Numbered from the stretch's first letter, positions 1-13,856 are shown. The stretch: DNA of 64,000 nucleotides from Coturnix japonica (GCF_001577835.2 NC_029532.1:3534001-3598000), one strand, 5' to 3'. Program-made: numbers and translations. The notes: generated by a model not told the origin, from the sequence alone.

Positions 1-2107
1 CAACAATAACAAGCCTTCCCTTCTTCTCCATGCATTTTCCATTTGTATCCCAACATGTTTACTTTGCTGCCCTTTACTCTTAACATTCTTTTTTTTCACT
101 GCGACTTTCCAAAGAATTAGTGCAGACCTTTCATCTCCCTCTCGAGCAGCTGAGGCATCAGGAAGTCGTGGAGGAGCTCCATCTCGCAGCCTTAGAGCTG
201 ACCACTGCAGCAGGATTTTCTATTGAAGACAAAGCACAAAGTGGGCAATTAGACTCCATGGGACACAGAGCTGCCACTTGGACTTTGGGAGGAGAGTCCT
301 CAAGTTTTGGCATTGCCTGGAATTGTGAGCTTGCCTTGAGTTCATCACACCCACCTCGGCTCTGTATGGCAAAGTGTTCACATCCTGCTGGTGCTGAGAC
401 TGCTGTACCATAACACATCTGCTGGGATTGCTTTGTTTTTACTAAGACCTCTCTTTGTTTTCCCTCTCTCCTGCACTCCTTTGAGAGTGGCTTGAAAGTG
501 AACCAGTGTTCAGGTCTTCTGCTGCCAACTTTACCCAGCAAGTTCATTAGCACTGGAAACCATTGGCAGAGCCCTTGAGGCACCGCTTTGCTTTTCCTCT
601 GTTCTGCCCCCAAATCTCTCCATCCATTATTGCTCAGCACTGTATTTTCAAGCCATCCTGGCACAGTTTCTCCCCACATCTTTCATTTACCAACCTACCT
701 CCAAGAAGACTGGAGTTCATCATGATCTCTTATGGCCATGCATAACCACAACCTGGGAGTCACCAGCAGCTCTCATCCAACAAATTTGGAAGCAGCAAAG
801 AAAGAATGTGCTACTGTCATCAAGCACATAATGGAGAGAGATGTACTGAGCTCCTTGCTACCTATTGGGTTGAATTGCAAGAGATTCTTGCCAAATCTCG
901 AGTCTCATTCTATCAAGCTGCAAAGTTCAGGCCTGGTGCTCAGCCCTCTGAGGAGTCAGAGTGGGTCGGCATGTCTCAGGAGTGGTACTGCTCTGGTTCC
1001 AAAGAGTGTACCCAGTTCCTAAAGCAAAATGAGCCTTGGCATCACCATCAAAGATCTTTCTCCCTGCTGGTTATTTACTGCTCCAGTTGTGTTACTGCCA
1101 AACCTCACGTATAAGCAAAGCACCCAAGAACCTCCCAGAGAAATTCCCACTGAGAAACTTCACAGGTATCCTTGCCATCAGCAGCTCCAACACCAGCAGA
1201 AGAGGAGGGTAGTAGAGTGAAACTCAGAGGCGGTCATAAGTACATCAGAAAGGGTGATCACGCTGCTGAGGATTGCAGGAGCCTGAAGGAAACGTGGCTC
1301 TGCATGGCCATGCAGACTTGGGCATTGAAGGTGCCAGGAGCACTGCAGAGTGCAAACACAGCAGCTACACGGTGCCAGAATCCCCCAGCCCTCCTCTCTC
1401 CAGGAGCTGCACATCAAAGGAGCTGCAAGACAAGTTCGTCCCAAGGAGCCAAAGTGCCAGAGACACAGCGATAGGGAGCAGCCAAAAAACAGAGCTGGAA
1501 TGTAGTTATCTTCTATGGGAAGCAAAGAAACAGCCATGTCTAAGCTAAACTCCAGAGAAAACAGGACACCGTGACCCCAAGTGACTTACACAATTGAATT
1601 TTAAAATGCAGTGTCTGTGGATGTCCTTGAAGGATCTCTCTGTGGATATTTTAGGGAGAGCTCAGTTATCTGCCAGCCAAACCATGGGCTATGGGCTCCT
1701 GCTGGGAGCCGTCCCATCCATCAGCAGAGATGTTCATGCAGTGAGTGTGTAAGGGACGGACCCTTTCACCTGGGGAAGATCAGAGAAGCCCGCAGTGGGG
1801 TCTTCTTGCTTCATTTTAGGAATTGTTGAGGATAACTCTTTGTACCTTGTTCCTTGGGGAGGATGGTCAGGCTGGACAGAAACAACCACCAAAGACATCA
1901 GGGAAGAAATGTGAACAGCCAACATGCTAGAGGATGTGAAAACAAATGAATAGTGATAACTTTGACATCGTGTGGATGAAACATTGGTGAAATCAACACA
2001 GACTTTGAGTCAGGAGCCCATGAGATGGGAAAACTGGATCAGGTCTAGACAGAAACATTTGCCATATTAGCTATAGTCTGTATTAATGACAGCGTTTTCA
2101 TTCACAG
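1..2107 (+). other. COL27A1: COL27A1 intron (5' part lies outside the window)
   Basis: No Gly-X-Y reading frame bounded by splice sites is visible before position 2108, so this stretch is read as intron of the collagen gene that follows. Open frames here lack codon structure or family resemblance. I see no recognisable repeat or RNA gene. miR-455, known to sit in an upstream COL27A1 intron in vertebrates, is not present in this part. Confidence 0.7.
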
Positions 2108-5100
2108 GGAGAACAAGGTGATGACGGGAAGGTGGAAGGCCCACAAGGACCACCCGGAGACAGAGTAAGATGTTAAATCCCTTTCTTAATCAATGCTGGC
2201 CTGGGTTTTGCCAGGGGATGGCATGAGCTGAGTGGCTTCCTTACTCATACAACGTGCAGAAGGCATCAAGATTCTGTGGGTAACAGGATTTATAACATCT
2301 AACTTAAGCCTTTGTTGTGTTGTTGCAGGGTCCCTTTGGTGACAGAGGAGATCGAGGGGAGCCCGGAGACCCTGGTTATCCTGTGAGTCGTATTCCCAGT
2401 ATGTGATTCAGAAATGATTGTTTTGGGGAGGTTTGTGGTTATCAAGGAAATGCCCTGGAGAAGATGTATACAAGATAGGTCATGTAATGCTGGACAAAAC
2501 TCGAGACTGATGTGCCAGTGGCTGCAGAGTGTTTCACAGGAAGATCTCTGTTAATTTAATTGATCAGAGCAACCCATTCGAGGAACACACAGAAGAGTTT
2601 AAACCCATCAGAGCAGCACATTTGCTGCCATATCTTGTAGGACAGCAGTCTACAACTCTTAAACTGATGCTGTGTGTATTAGAAGATATTCCTTCCTGCT
2701 TACAGTGACCAGCAGTTCCTCTGAGCTACTTCTTTCCAGTGTATATCCACAGCAGCACATTCGCTACCCATAAGCTTCAACGTTTGTGTATTAGCAGAAT
2801 GCAGATATATTTATCTTCCCCTGCCCTGCATGCTCCATCTGTGTTTGTTCATTGTTGCCACAAAAATACCTAAAGACAAACAAATGTTCTTTCTCTTGTT
2901 TTTTTTTTTAATTTAAGGGCCAAGAAGGGCTTGATGGAGAAAGAGGAAAACCTGGACAGCAAGGCTTACCTGTAAGAAATGCTGCTTTATTGTAAGCTAC
3001 CCAGTGTCACATGCATGTGAAAATCAGATGCAGGAGGGTAGGAAGGGTTGCAGTAAGGGATGTGAGGGGGGATGGAGGGATGTGTGATGGGGAATTGTTT
3101 CACTTCTCCATCGGTCACTTCCTGATGTCTGACATCCAGGTCAACCCAAGGAAAGGGCTGCAGCATTCAGAACAGAGGTAGTACCAACATGGGGATGTGC
3201 TCACTGTATGGAGCACTCGTTCTGCACGTAGCTTGTGCGGGGCCTTTCCCAAACCAGGCTCCTTCCTCCTCACTTCTCAGCATGGTTTTCCAGGCACAAT
3301 CTGGAATTTAACGAACCAATTCCCCAACCACGAGCACCACCCAAAGTGAGGGGGTCGTGCTGCTTCTTCTCCAGTTGATACCCTGCTAAGTGCTCTCTGG
3401 AGACAATTCCTTGCTCTCTTTTTTTTCCCCAGGAGGCCTGTCTGAGCACAGGCTGTTCTCGTGAATTGTTTCCATACGGTCAGTGTTGTTAGGGCACAAA
3501 AAAAAATGCTGTTCTTTCTGCTTTGTGCAAGATATTGCCAGATGAGAACTTCAAGCAGATTTTTCATGCTTATGTTTTATAGGGGGATCCTGGACCACCA
3601 GGCCAGCCAGGAGCAAAGGGATCCAAAGGTGATGTGGTAGGTTTCAGCAGGGTGGATTTGTAGCATCCTAAGTTTGAAGAAAATGGTTAAGAGAACTCGA
3701 ATGTTTTTATCCCAGAATGTGTGATTTGGCCAACTGTACCTTGAAAGACTGTGGAGAGACTAGTGGGAGGGCTGCAAGTACGTATATAGGTGTCTGACCC
3801 CAATGGCTGGTTGGCTTTATGGAGCTGGAGTTGGTCAAGACAATAGCAACTCCAGCATAGAAGGTGAATTTGGGGCAAGTCTTTAGTCATGGCCATAGCT
3901 GTGTCTCTTTCATATAACCCTGTATGTGCTGATACAGCCACAGCTTGTCTGCCCCTAAGGAGATCTGAGCCAGGCAAGTTCCTTCACTTGAACCATAAAC
4001 TTTTCTGGCTTGAAACTTCCCAGATTTGGAGTCCATGTGGTTCTTCTCATTCCCGGCAGAGTCCTTCTAACTTCTTGCCCTTACTGAGCAAGAAAACACA
4101 GAGCACACAGCTCCTTTGAGGCTCGGTGTGGTACCTACTCTGAGTTCCACATCTGGTTGTAATGACAGCGTGCTAATTATTCTTACAGATAGGGCCTTTA
4201 GTTGCTAAAATGTAAGTATGTGACCTCCATATTCAGCAAATTGCTGCTCCCTGATGGCACATGTCAGGATTTTTAATCTGACCCCACTGGGATGATGCCA
4301 AATGATGGTCTTTAGTAGGTGTTCTTGGCCAGGAGTGTGCCAGCTGCTGAGATTAATGAACTCTACCCAGCTCTGGATGACCTGGAACTACCTTTGGGTG
4401 TAATGGGTAGCAGAGGAAGCACCCCCAGGAGTATTTATTTCATGTAGCTGTCCTGCCTGGCCCTCTGTGGATGTGAAAACAGTGTACAGAAAATGCAGTG
4501 CTTCAGATTAAAAATGCCTTAATGCGTGACCTGACTAAGAGACTCCTATTGAAGGTGGTGAGGCTGAGTTTTCCATTCATTCCACAGGAATTAATCCATT
4601 CTACAGCTAATAACCCTCAGGAGTTACATTTCTTTTACGTCTCCACTCACAAAGCAGCATTGCAAATTTCAGACACAAGATACCCCTTTCATTTCCATTA
4701 ACTCTCCAAAATAAGAGGGAGCTACTTAGGAAAGAAAAGCCCTCACCGGGTGCCCTGCAGAAGACTTGCCAGTGCCGTGGGTCTGTGCTGTGCTTCAATG
4801 AACTGACATAGGATGCAGGTTTTGAGCATCTTGTTCTAATGTTTCCCAGTGCATTGAGTCCTCCCTCGAGTTCATCCTGCTTTATTTGTCCTCATCTGCT
4901 CTGTATTAGGAGAAATGTAGGTCCCTGCCTTCTAGCTATTCATTCCTGCCCTAGAACTCTCAAGACATACGAAGAATCACTTGTAATAAAACCAAATAGC
5001 AGTTCATTCCCCAGTGCTGGAGCAACTGACTTTATAAATCTCCTTTTTATAAAACTCTTTCCAACCATTATCCAAAAGCACACCCTGAAGTCAGGCGCCC

Positions 5101-8100
5101 AAGTGCTGGGACTGCTGCAATTTTAGATATCTTTCTTTCTTTGCAGGGTCAAAAAGGGAAGCAAGGAGCACGAGGCAGTGCTGGGAGCAGAGGCTCACCG
5201 GTAAGTTAAAAAAAACATTTTCTGCCCAAAAAATACTGTCCAGGAGCTCCAGCACTGACATCTTTGTGATTTCAGGGCACTCTTGGGCTACCTGGTCCTC
5301 GAGGAGTGGTGGGAAGGCAGGGCCAGGAGGGTGCCCCTGGAGTGGATGGAGTGCCTGGGAAGGACGGTCTGCCTGGGGTGCTGGTGAGTTTGAAGTTGTA
5401 ACCTCATAGCATTAATAGCAAGTGCAATTTAAGATCTGGAAAACCAAAAGGCAACGTAGGAGAAATGGATGTAGTCCAGCTGCAGATATCCCAATTTCCA
5501 TATACCCAGAGTGGATCATGTGCTGCTCTTCATACCTCACTTCGCCTTTGCATGGTGAAGTCTGTAAACAAACCAATGCATCCAGTCTGACAAGCAGCTT
5601 CTTGCATGCACGTATCTGCAGGTCCTCCCTTGGCCAGATGCATGCTTGCTGGCTAAGGGCAGGATCATGACAATCCTCCATGCCCCTAGAAGATGAATAG
5701 AGCTGGAGTGAGTGCCTTGTTTCATAACCTCACCTGTGTTTCTTTTCTAGGGAGAGCAGGGAGATGATGGGGAAGAAGGCATAACAGGGATGGCAGGCAA
5801 AAGAGGGAACCCCGGCGTACCAGGACTGCCTGGGGCACAGGGACCACCAGGATTCAAGGTGAGTTTCTGACTCAAGATATTGCTATGAGCAATGAAGTCT
5901 GGTGCATCTAGAGCTTGAACTCACCAAGGTCTAACAGAGTCTGAGTTCCTGCTGCCATCTTTCACGTAGCTGGAGGCTCAGCAGCTCTTTCTCTTCCCAT
6001 CCATCCACTTAAGTCCACACCAGCTGAACATCCCAGCAGCCTTTCTCTCTTTGTCAAAGTTCTTTTAGCTCAGGAGCTTACAAATATCTGTACCCACACT
6101 GTGAACACCTGAAGTCCTTTCATTAGAAACCTGGATAAAGAAATGTGAGCTTAGAGAAGCTGCAAGGGAGCTGCCTGTAGGAGATGCACAATGGGCATTG
6201 AAGCATGGATGTCCTTCAGCTGCTGCCTTGCAAAGCCTGAATGGTGCAGAAAAATTGTGCAGCTTGTTTCTATCATGTATTTACCATGCAGGAATTGCTG
6301 GAACCAGTATGAGTTGGGCACTGCCTTAGGTGGAAGCAGGGAAAAGCTGCTTCAGTGACAGAGGGGTTTCTTACTGTTCCCTGCGCTGGTCCAGGTGGGC
6401 CACAGGATCTAATCATTCCATCATCAATTCAGCCATTTGGCTGTAATTAGGAAGACTCCAGTGGGGTTTAGAGAGGCTTATCAGGTCTGATTTAAACTAT
6501 GCCTCCCGTAGCACATCACTCTCTTAAACTGTCACTTGCTGCCCTCCAGCTGCCTTGGGTAGAATAACAGGCTGTTTGCAGAAGTGACCAGAGAGACCCT
6601 TGTGTAATTAATGCCACGCTCACCCTCTTGGGAGATCGGTTGCCCTTTGTCCTCCTGCTCAAGCATCCCGGGCACCCACTGCCCTTGCTTCCATGCCCCC
6701 CATCCTGCACCCAGCTGACGTGAGGCATCTCATAATGAAACCACATTCCTCATCCCGATGCGCCACTTCTTCCCATCTTTCCATCTATGGCTATTTCAGC
6801 CGAACGTTGTTATATTTAGCTCCTGTCCTTTGGAATTACTTGAATTCTGTTATTTTTAGGGTGAAAGAGGATTGCCTGGACAGAATGGCCAAACAGGGAA
6901 GAGAGGATCACTGGGAGGAATGGGTCTCCCAGGGAGCCCTGGAGATCCAGGACCCAAAGGCCAACCGGTGAGTAGCACCCGGCAGGGACCCATAAGCAGC
7001 CTGTGTTCCCCAAAGCAGTGACTGCTCCCAGCACCCTCATGTTATATTGTTGTGGCAACCACCCATTCATTGCAAACCATCCCAAAGGTACGTAAGGGGC
7101 TGCAGCTCCATAGGGACACCCAGGAATCGTAGGCGTCATGTGGAAGGTTTGAGGTTGGTGGGTTGAGAGTCAGCTGGGGGAGAAGCACACTTGTTTCCAG
7201 GGCTGGCTCCAAACTCTGTGCTCTTTCATTGTGCTGGTGGGATTGCCCAGCATTTGACAGCAGTATTGCAGCCAAAGAGAGGTAACCACCAACAGCTTTG
7301 TTTTGCCTCTTGTTCCTGCACGTGGCAAGTTCCTTTGCCCTGTATTACTGTTACCTGCTGTGCTGAATCAGTATTAGTCAGATCCCCTCAAAAGAGATGA
7401 CTCTGTGGCATTTAGATTCCTCTAAAGCCTTTCTGACTTCTCACTTTTGCCCTGAATTCCTCCAGAAAGAGGGTTTGGTTGGTTCTCATAACACAGGAAA
7501 GACCGTAGTCCTTCTTTTAGTAGCATGTTTCCTTTCCAGGATCCATAAATGGGCAGTTAAATCACTTTGTGTGCTTGGAAAGTTTCTAACACTCCACCAA
7601 GTCCAACCAAGCCCTTTCTTGCCAAGCAGCTTCTCATTGTCATGGCAGGAAAAAGCTTCCTAACAGTAAGGGCTGTAGATTAACTCTGGAATAGCCCTGT
7701 AACAGAGGCAGTGGAAACCCCATCACTTGAGTCATTTACAGCTGAGCTGAACAAGACACTGTAAAACATCCCATAAAGTTCAATCCAGCGTGGGTCACAT
7801 AGTCCAGCTGAGAGGCCAAAGGAGCCTTTTCCATCCCTTGTGTTCCTTGTGACTGTAAATGAATCATCTGGCTTATGTTTCTGTCCCATTTTTTTTTAAC
7901 GTTGCCTCACTTTGCATTTTGATATCTGAGAAACCCAGAAATATCACAGGGCGTGCATCTTAAACATGGTAAAACGAGGGTGTTTATGCAAGGACGTGCT
8001 ACACAGTGTTTTTCCTTCATTCCCAGCCTTGCAGGCTGTATGCTAATCCCAGCCTGATGGTCTTGCAAACACTTTGTTTTCCTTAAGAAACTGAAAAAAA

Positions 8101-11011
8101 AACACAAAAGTCCTGCAGTGTTATATAGGAAAAGCACTGGGATTTGTACGGTTGTTGTGGTTTAGAATGAGAGGTGATGCTGTAGGAACACACGCTGCTT
8201 TGGACAGCATCAATAAGCATCGTTTGAAATGATCCTTCATAGGGCAGTGCAGTTGTGTGAGTGACCGGTTCAGTGTGAACTTACTGCTGTTCTTTGTTCT
8301 TGTGTTTGTCTTGGCTGTTATTTCCAGGGAGACTTTGGGGAGACGGGATTCCCAGGGATCGCTGGCATCTTTGGGCCAAAGGTAAGAGGAGACCCAGTGA
8401 CCAGGTGGCTTCCCAGTGCCTCTTTGCTGGGAACAGACTCTGCAATACCTATTGAAAATTGTTTGGTTGTAGCTCTGCAGAAACTACTGAAATCCAATTG
8501 TGATTCCAGCTTTATTAAGTTCATATAAATAATCCTGTGTGCTCTGATGAAGCTTATTTCTATTCAAGTGGGTACATTGTGGATGGAAGATGGGTATCCT
8601 ATAGACCCTCCCCCCTACCTGAACATATTTCAATCATGGAATCATAGGATCAGTAACCTTGGAAAAGACCACTAAAATAACCAACTCCAACCATCAACCC
8701 ATCTCCACTGTGCCCACTAAGCCACATCACTCACTGCACGAGTTCATTTCTCCAACATTAATCATCAGTTGAGAGACTTGACTGGAAATTTGGGCTCATA
8801 TAATTTTGATGGGGAAAGGGAATCAGGCTGTTTTCTGTGGGAAGTAAAGGGCTTGCAAAACAGGAGTGGGAAAAGAATGTTTTTAATCGTACCTTCCAAT
8901 TCCCATATACCATAGGCAGCAGAGCTGTAAGGCAGAGCATCAATATGGGGTACATTTATTAATGGGCTCTGACATCTCATTTTTGCTTGCAGGGACCCCC
9001 AGGAGACCCCGGTTTCAAAGGCATTCAGGGACCACGTGGTCCACCTGGCCTCATGGTGAGTGATTTGTCCATATCTTTGGTTTGGGAAGATCTTCTTACT
9101 TCCTCCAGCCTCTGTTACTGTGAGGCTGCAGACTCCCATAATGAGCACAATGCTCTGGTTCAAAGAGTACCTTGCAGTTAATCTGTGGCCACAGTGCTGC
9201 CATCGGCCTCTTCTGCCTCTATATGGACCGCTGCAGATCACACCATCTATGCCAAAATCCTTCTGTTTCTGGGCTCGTGTCTGTGGACCTGTTTTATTTC
9301 AGCCACAGCAGACACTGCGATCATACTGCTGAAAAGCAGCAAAGACATGCAGCGTCCATCAATCCCCAGGTGGTGGTTGATGTATGGCTTGTCTTTTCTA
9401 GGGTAAAGAAGGCATTATTGGTCCACATGGCATTCAGGGTCCCACAGGAAACCCGGTGAGTGTCTGCCTTTTCTTCTGCCTGTGGATTTTAGAAGATCTC
9501 AGTGTTTGAGATCCAGCATGAGTAAATCTCAAGTCCTTCTGTAATGGCAGGAACAAAATGGTCTTTAAGACGAGCAGCTTAGACTCAAGGCTTAGTCTCG
9601 AGCTGTATGTGTGGTTGGGATTATTAGCTTAAAAGTGAGAAACAACTCTATTAAAGCGCAAGTTTTGAGTCGGATAGATGGGATCAGACTGGAAGATGTG
9701 AATGTGATTTCAGTTTTTCTAAGCAAATCACTGGATAAATGCATTTAACTGGGCACAGTTCAGGTCAGGGCTTCATAAGAACATGAGCATGAAGTCACGT
9801 AGAGCTCAGCACAAAGAGGCAGAGTTGGCAGAGAGGAAACCCAGGGAGATGAGCCCAGCCCCACCAGGTCCTTGCAAGGTGCTTCTGAGCAGTGCTGCAT
9901 CCACAAGCACAGCTTGCAGTCACTAACAGCCATCTCATGTGCTTTAACAGGGACCGAAGGGGGACAAAGGCAGCCGTGGGGACATGGTAAGTGAGCTCCT
10001 TGCCTGGGAGGGACCTCTGTTCTTGGGTATTGGCTTCCTATGTGGGTGAGGTGCACACATCTACACTGGGTACATATTGCTCCTTGATACCACAAGAGCC
10101 AAAGTGGCATCTTGGCACCAGTTTGCATGAGCAGGGGTCATTCCTGCACACTACCATAATGAGAGATTTCCTTCTAGTACTGAGCATCCTCTGACAGCTT
10201 CTTCCTTTGTTTGTTTGTTTCCCTACAGGGGCTTCAGGGCCCAAGGGTGAGTCTTTAAATCACTTTTTCTGACTAATATCTCTTAATTAAATAAAACGGT
10301 GACTTCTAGCAAATATGAAGCTGGAGGGGAGGTGACTGTTCATAGAGAGAATGTGATGCTTAAAGAAGATAGGGCTGGGAACATAGGGCATAAAGAACAT
10401 AGGGCACAGCAGAACTGAACCAGCTGCACCCAGAGGTGGGAGATGGAGGAAACAGGGCAGGCTTCTGGAGCGTGTGGGGGAGAGGATGTTATAAGACAAC
10501 AGAAATGGGGAGGGTTTCAGCAGGGAACAGACTCAGTTCTGGTGACAACCACAAGAAGTGGAAATACAAACTGTAAGCATTTCATTGACTGATGCCACTT
10601 CTGTCTTTAGGGTCCTCCAGGCCCACGAGGACAGCCTGGCCCTCCGGTACGTATACATGGAAAGAGTTCAAAGACATTATTGAAACAAGCTAAAATTACC
10701 CCAGCGATACCCTCCAGAGGGACTGCTCACTCACTGAAAATTACAGCTTAGCCCCGTTCCTCGTATGCAAAAATGCATGTGTGAGTGAATGGAGCAGTGT
10801 TTCTTGTGCTTTGGTCCAAACCAGCTCCAAATATCTCATAGAGACAGCATTGTTGCCTGTCTCACTCTTCTGCATCAAGGGATCCCAAGGGAGGGAGGGT
10901 TTCAGAAGGACATGAATGAATATCTTTGCAGCAGTGGCTGCCCATCATTCCAGCTGATGCCCCTTTTTTTGCTTTGATTTCTAGGGACCGCCAGGAATTC
11001 CAGCTTCATTT
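2108..11011 (+). CDS. COL27A1: COL27A1, end of the collagen triple helix (15 exons)
   Basis: These exons encode the C-terminal part of the fibrillar collagen XXVII alpha-1 triple helix, secreted into cartilage and other matrix. Exons read from AG/GT borders: 2108-2164, 2329-2382, 2918-2971, 3583-3636, 5147-5200, 5276-5383, 5751-5858, 6860-6967, 8328-8381, 8993-9055, 9402-9455, 9951-9986, 10229-10246, 10611-10646, 10985-11011. All are phase 0 and start with a Gly codon. Most are 54 or 108 nt, as in fibrillar collagens, but the last ones shrink to 36, 18, 36 and 27 nt. The order of peptides (for example [47 protein letters not shown]) matches human COL27A1 as I remember it. The first exon holds a Gly-X-Y interruption (GDDGKVEGP) that human also has. 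Upstream exons lie outside the window. Confidence 0.95.
7640..7860 (+). mobile_element. possible very old CR1 3' remnant
   Basis: The order of phrases (a 'gaatag.. cagtggaaacccc' block, then a 'gctgaacaagacactg' block) loosely follows the 3' untranslated part of CR1-like LINEs. Divergence is high and no terminal repeat is visible, so this is a weak call. It lies in a COL27A1 intron. Confidence 0.3.
8632..8752 (-). mobile_element. CR1 LINE 3' fragment, reverse orientation
   Basis: The sequence begins with 'aatcatggaatcatagga' and continues with a typical 'cttggaaaagaccac .. ccaactccaaccat' phrase, the reverse complement of a CR1 3' tail. It is 5'-truncated, diverged, and sits in a COL27A1 intron between the 54-nt exon at 8328 and the 63-nt exon at 8993. 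Confidence 0.7.
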
Positions 11012-11211
11012 GTAAGTTGCTTTTTTCTGTTCATTTGTTAATGACAGTAATAAGTTGTGCAGAGGTAGGCGCTGCGGGGACCTTGAAAACATACAGGTCC
11101 AGCAAGAGATGCATTAGCAGAGCAAGGCTTGAATCACAACCATAGAGCAAACAGCATTTGCTTGCATCAGGGCATGTTCAGCTTCTCACAGCCTGTTTTG
11201 CCCCACTCTAG

Positions 11212-13323
11212 CAACAAGATGGCTTTGGGGCTGCTTTCCGGACACTGGTTGACTCCAACACGGCGCTCAAGACAGAGGTAGGGGTTGTTCTGTTGAGCTG
11301 CCTGGTCTCTGCTGAGGCTGTAGGCTGGGGACGGTCACAGCTGTGCTTGTTCTTTCTGTCTGCTTGAAGTTTCTCTATGCAGAGCTTCAATTTGTCCACT
11401 GTTCTTATGGAGTACCAGGTTAAAGGACGTGATCCTGCTGCGTTCCTTGTTTCTGAAGCTCCAAACCTCTTGACTTTGCCAGCATTTCAGCAATTCCCTA
11501 TGCAGATCCTCAATGCTTACAGAGCTGGGTGCCTCCTTTTCCCTCCAGGGTTACCAACACCCAGACCTTCTCATGCTGGACCATGGAGGGGAGATCTTTA
11601 AGACTCTACACTACCTCAGCAATCTCATTCAGAGCATCAAGAGACCCCTGGGCACCAAGGAAAACCCTGCACGCATCTGCCGAGACCTCATGAACTGTGA
11701 ACAGAAGATGAAGGATGGTAGGAAGCCTTGAGTACAAGAGGGCCGTATCCCTCCCTAGGACCATTTTATGTGGCCCCAAATGGACTGCTGAGGGCAGTCG
11801 TGCAGAAACCAAAGCTTGTCATTGCTTATGCACAGAAAAGGTTGGGTGTTCTTATTAACCCTCCATTTCCTCAGGTACCTACTGGATCGATCCCAATCTG
11901 GGCTGTTCCTCAGACACCATCCAAGTCATCTGCAACTTCACCAATGGTGGGCAGACGTGTCTCAGCCCCATCACCGTCTCCAAGGTACACACACCTCATC
12001 CTGCTGCAGCATTTCCCATACACACGTTATGAAATGTTTACCCACGGCTGAGTTCTGCCGGAGCACAGGACAGTGACCACTGTAACAACACTTGGCTCAT
12101 CCTGGTGGCAGTGAGCACACGAGGTTAAAAAACACACCTAAGATGGTGGTGTTGACTCTTTGCAGGATTGAACAGTGTGTTTCCAGTAGTGTTTCATTAA
12201 CCCATAACCTTAATAGAGGCCGGTAATTTAGCAAACATGCTGCTCCCAAATGCTTTGTTGGGTTAATTTATGTTCAGGTCACTTTTGCCGTTTGTTTTCT
12301 GCCACCTGAAAAATTGAGGTCAGCTTAAATACACAAATGTCCAGCAAAGTGAACAACACCGCAGGACTTTTCTTGGGGAAATACCTATACCAGAAAATAC
12401 CCATAGCAATATCCGGGTCCATCTGCAGTGCCCACAACATGTTCAGAACACTCATCATTTCCCTCCTGCTTAAAGGCCTGCATGTTTATTCCAAAATATA
12501 AAGGACCTGCTGTCTGCCCATACTGACACCAGAACCAGTTCTGGGCTTGGACATCCACATGTAGCCTCCTCCAGACTTGCACTGAAGGACCGTTCTCCCT
12601 CCCAGCCTTGCTAACACCTCTGTCACCTTCACAGCTGGATTTTGACGTCGGCAGAGTCCAGATGAACTTCCTGCGCCTGCTGAGCTCGGAGGTGGTGCAG
12701 CACATCACCATCCACTGCCTGAACACCTCTGTCTGGAGGGAGGGCTCTGCTGAGAAGCCTTCGCAGAAAGCCGTGCGCTTCAAGGCATGGAACGGGCAGA
12801 TGTTTGAGGCAGAGGGGCAGCTGAAGCCGGAGGTGGCAGCTGATGATTGCAAGGTACGTTGTGCCCAAAGAGAGGGGAGAAATGCTGGGCTGAACCCACC
12901 CAGCTCACACAGCAGGACTCAGGTTATGCCAGTGCTTTTTATTCCGTGACCACCCCCAAAAAAAGGCTGCCCAGCGAGTGGTGTGCTGCCCATCCCTGGA
13001 GGTGTTCAGGAACTGTGTAGATGTGGCAGTGAGGGACACGGCAGTGGGCATAGTGGGAAGGGATGGGTCAGTGGTTGGACTTCACAGAGGTCTTTTCCAA
13101 CATCAGTGATGGTCTGAGTCTAAGGTCTGTCCCACAGCTAAGCAGCTCTGTCTGTCTTTCCCTCCCCCCTGTGCAGATCAAGGATGGACGCTGGCATCGG
13201 ACCCTCTTTTCCTTTCGGACACAGGACACCCAGCAGCTGCCAATCGTCAACATCTACAACCTTCCCCCATCCGAGCCAGGAAAGCAATATCACCTCGAGG
13301 TCGGCCCCGTGTGCTTCCTTTGA
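11212..13323 (+). CDS. COL27A1: COL27A1 C-propeptide (COLFI domain), final five exons
   Basis: Exons 11212-11277, 11549-11717, 11875-11984, 12635-12853 and 13177-13323 encode about 235 residues, the fibrillar collagen C-propeptide that selects chains and starts trimerisation in the ER before it is cleaved off. Visible hallmarks are [53 protein letters not shown] and the terminal LEVGPVCFL with a TGA stop. The C-terminus is nearly the same as human COL27A1 (LEVGPACFL), which distinguishes it from COL5A1, COL11A1 and COL24A1. Eight cysteines are present, as expected for the chain-linking and intrachain pattern. Two N-glycosylation sites are seen (CNFT, LNTS). Splice phases are consistent throughout (169-nt exon ends phase 1, next exon restores it). 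Confidence 0.96.
12966..13135 (+). mobile_element. CR1 LINE 3' fragment in the last COL27A1 intron
   Basis: 'gctgcccatccctggaggtgttca' followed by 'agtggttggacttcacagaggtcttttccaac' is the CR1 3' region in forward orientation, 5'-truncated. It ends about 40 bp before the acceptor of the final COL27A1 exon, so an old insertion has survived very close to the branch-point region. Confidence 0.7.
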
Positions 13324-13856
13324 ACACTGCCATCAAACCCGGGCTCCAAGGCTTTGACCCCACTTCTGGCCTATGTCTTTACACAGGGTCTCTGCAGCAA
13401 GGACAGCTGGGCTGTGTCTTTTGGGTCAACTCTTGCTCTAGCCTTTGGCTCAAGGTCTCAAAGAACCCGTGATCTACTGAACTCAGCAGGTTGTTGAAAG
13501 GAGGAATACGAAGGACGTAGGGGAAGCGGGTATCGGTTGGGACGTGACCGGTGCAAAGGGATCAGGGGACGAGGTGTCGCACGTGGTTCCACACACAAAA
13601 AGCTTTTTCCATAACCAAAGAAGAAAAGAAAACCTTGAGAGAAACCTCAAGCGACACCCAGCATGTGGTTTCCCCACCCTCCCCCCACCCTATTTTTTGC
13701 CTTACCTGGTTCCCAAGTTACCAAATGTTCTTCCCATTGAGAAGTAATTCAGAGCTGATAGGGCTTCCCTCGCAGAGCTGGGCGCCTCCTGGATGGAGCT
13801 GCAATGCAACACTCTGCGTACCGGAACCATTTTGATGTGCAATATTAGAAGAAACA

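Noticed and set aside
4188-4212. A short segment with an acceptor-like TTCTTACAG and a donor-like GTAAGTAT, resembling a COL27A1 microexon
   Set aside because: It is 23 nt, not a multiple of three, has no Gly-X-Y pattern and would break the reading frame between the exons at 3583 and 5147.
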